DNA from: Liolophura sinensis
Lineage: Eukaryota; Mollusca; Polyplacophora; Chitonida; Chitonidae
Assembly (NCBI RefSeq): GCF_032854445.1
Contig: NC_088300.1
Coordinates: 6,136,001 to 6,200,000 of the forward strand
DNA: 64,000 nucleotides
Direction: 5' to 3'
Below the pieces are notes generated by a model, which saw only the letters and a program-made list of their open reading frames with translations, did not search any database and was not told where the DNA came from. The number at the start of each line of letters is the position of its first letter. Position 1 is the stretch's first letter. Positions 62,326-64,000 of this stretch are shown here, piece after piece. Both the position numbers and the translations under genes were made by a program.

Positions 62326-64000
62326 CGATTATATTTTGACGGTATTCCCGAAGGTAAACAGTGAATATGTCCTTGCCAGAACACCATGCAGTCCATGCAG
62401 TGCTGTCAGGCGACCCAATTATTTTAACGTGAGCAATCCAGTATTTGACACTTTTGGTTTAAAAACAATTAGCCATTATCGGAATAGGCCACAAGATCAC
62501 GAAGACTTCATTCTGCAAATTACTAAAACCCCGAGTTACCGGACACAGGTGGAGAGGTAGACGTTAATAAATTATTACGACAGTCCATGAACCCCACACC
62601 AAAATTCTGACATTACGACTGCATTCAATTTTACGAAATAATGAACAGGGTTATGCTACTTTCAGTGGTTCTTAGCTGACTTATCCGTAACAGAAATGGA
62701 ATAGTCGTTTGATTTTGTTTGACCGCACTGAACAAATAGGATATCCTTCTAAGAGTGTATAACTGACCATCAGATTGTAGGAGAACGTGCTATTGCGAGA
62801 TTTGTGATTTTGGCTGCTTACTCACGCGCTGTTCAGGCCTGGTAATTAGGTTGACCTGCGAGAGGCCATCTAGAATAGGATTGCAGATGATGCGGGCCAC
62901 TGCCTTCTGAACCGGAATAGACAAAACAACGGATATCCCACTTGCCTGGAGTTACTATCAGTGAATATCTGTTTAGAAAATGGCTAAGATACAAGCGATT
63001 GTTACTCCCAACACCCCCAACAGGTGACATTTCGCACATTAATCAACAGTTGGGATAAGGCTGTCAACGTTGTATCAACCAGCTGTGGATAGATGAGGAG
63101 AGCTACACTGTAGAAGACATTCGCAATAAAACAGGGCCATTGGCATTTGTATAACAGGGTGAGGCTCTTAAAAATATTTGTAGCTACCATTTACCCATGG
63201 CAATACTGACCAGCTACATATGAGAACAGTGTTTTGTGCATTAGGAACCGTTTACTCTAAGAAAACATTGCACGGAGTGTGTATCTATAGCCAAGGCTTG
63301 GAAGTGGCCGTCGCTCGTGGATTTTTCCATGCTAATTCAGAGGGAAAAGGTTCGCCGTGAGCCTAACAGGGCGTTTATAAGATTTAACCATCTGCAATAA
63401 GGACAGTGATACAATAAATCGTTCTGACACAGTCTTGGCAGAGCGAGTTTCCCAGCCATGAGTGATTGTCTTCATAAAAGCTCGCTAGTCTGTGCATTTG
63501 CCTCATTTTACAACCGCGAACGCTTGAGTGTGTTTAACCCACTTTTCCCGTCTGTACATCATAAAACTGTCGATATATTTTGACAGCTGAAAAGCCAATC
63601 ACGTCACAGGCCACTGCTTGGAGTGTGAAGCAATGTATTCGGTTAATCATCGTGACGCGGAAGAAAAACTAAGAACATGCATCAACGTTTTGCTAAGCGT
63701 AGTACATATAGCGATTTGTCAGCTGTAAAGACATTTGAAATCTTCCAATTCTTCAGGCTGATCCGTTAATAGCGACATTTGCTTAATGTGTTCAGACAAC
63801 ACATTCTTGTGCTTAAGTAGTTGGAGAATATACGAGTCTTTTCTCACGAATTACCAATAGCAGAGAGTAGATATTCTGAAAAACAGCTATGATTCACCTT
63901 CACAGAAGATCGTAATCAATTGCTCGTAACCTTTCTCCTAAATCACACCACCTTATAACCATGAGCTCGTCGAGAAAAATCCCAATATTTTAGAAATGAC
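62326..64000. other. Intergenic DNA to the window end
   Basis: A CCAAT box directly followed by ACGTCAC lies at about 63592-63605, promoter-like but isolated. No gene start was seen after it. Confidence 0.5.

Overview
The window looks like nuclear DNA from an invertebrate animal, most likely a mollusc or another lophotrochozoan. It is AT-rich and gene-poor, with long introns and GT-AG splice sites. Many copies of one tRNA-derived SINE are present; its central domain and AATAAA-type tail resemble SINEs known from bivalves and gastropods. Many satellite arrays are also present. The phylum is an inference; the species cannot be told.

One gene is certain: an alpha-1 adrenergic receptor orthologue on the + strand. 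Coding exon 1 is 22050-23079 (extracellular N-terminus to the end of TM6) and coding exon 2 is 45856-46733 (ECL3, TM7 and a long C-tail). They are joined by a 22,776-bp phase-1 intron and give a 635-residue product. The intron sits where the vertebrate ADRA1 genes have their single large intron. A possible TATA box lies near 21487, a leader with several uORFs covers about 21733-22049, and a poly(A) signal lies at 47203.

The rest is accessory DNA. SINE copies, at least seven of them with visible target-site duplications, lie on both strands at about 1.0, 1.7, 2.0, 6.9, 8.3, 13.0, 33.1, 36.0, 37.7, 49.1, 55.0, 57.9, 58.1, 59.9 and 62.0 kb. Minisatellites with units of 31, 30, 39, 46, 40, 75-76, 34 and about 60 bp lie at 9.2, 15.6, 20.8, 28.8-30.2, 30.3-30.9, 47.3-48.0, 56.4-57.1 and 61.8-62.3 kb. 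Two low-copy dispersed families were found by comparing the window with itself: R1 (three copies, one splitting a SINE) and R2 (two copies). There is a palindromic modular element at 34.46-34.89 kb, a MITE-like element at 17.4 kb and a pre-miRNA-like hairpin inside the receptor intron at 44.6 kb.

Three short open stretches could be real exons of other genes but are not recognised: 19476-19527 (signal-peptide-like first exon), 25347-25575 (inside the receptor intron) and 4105-4326 (minus strand). No rRNA, tRNA, CRISPR or prokaryotic features were found. All homology statements are by eye, from memory of the families, with no database search.
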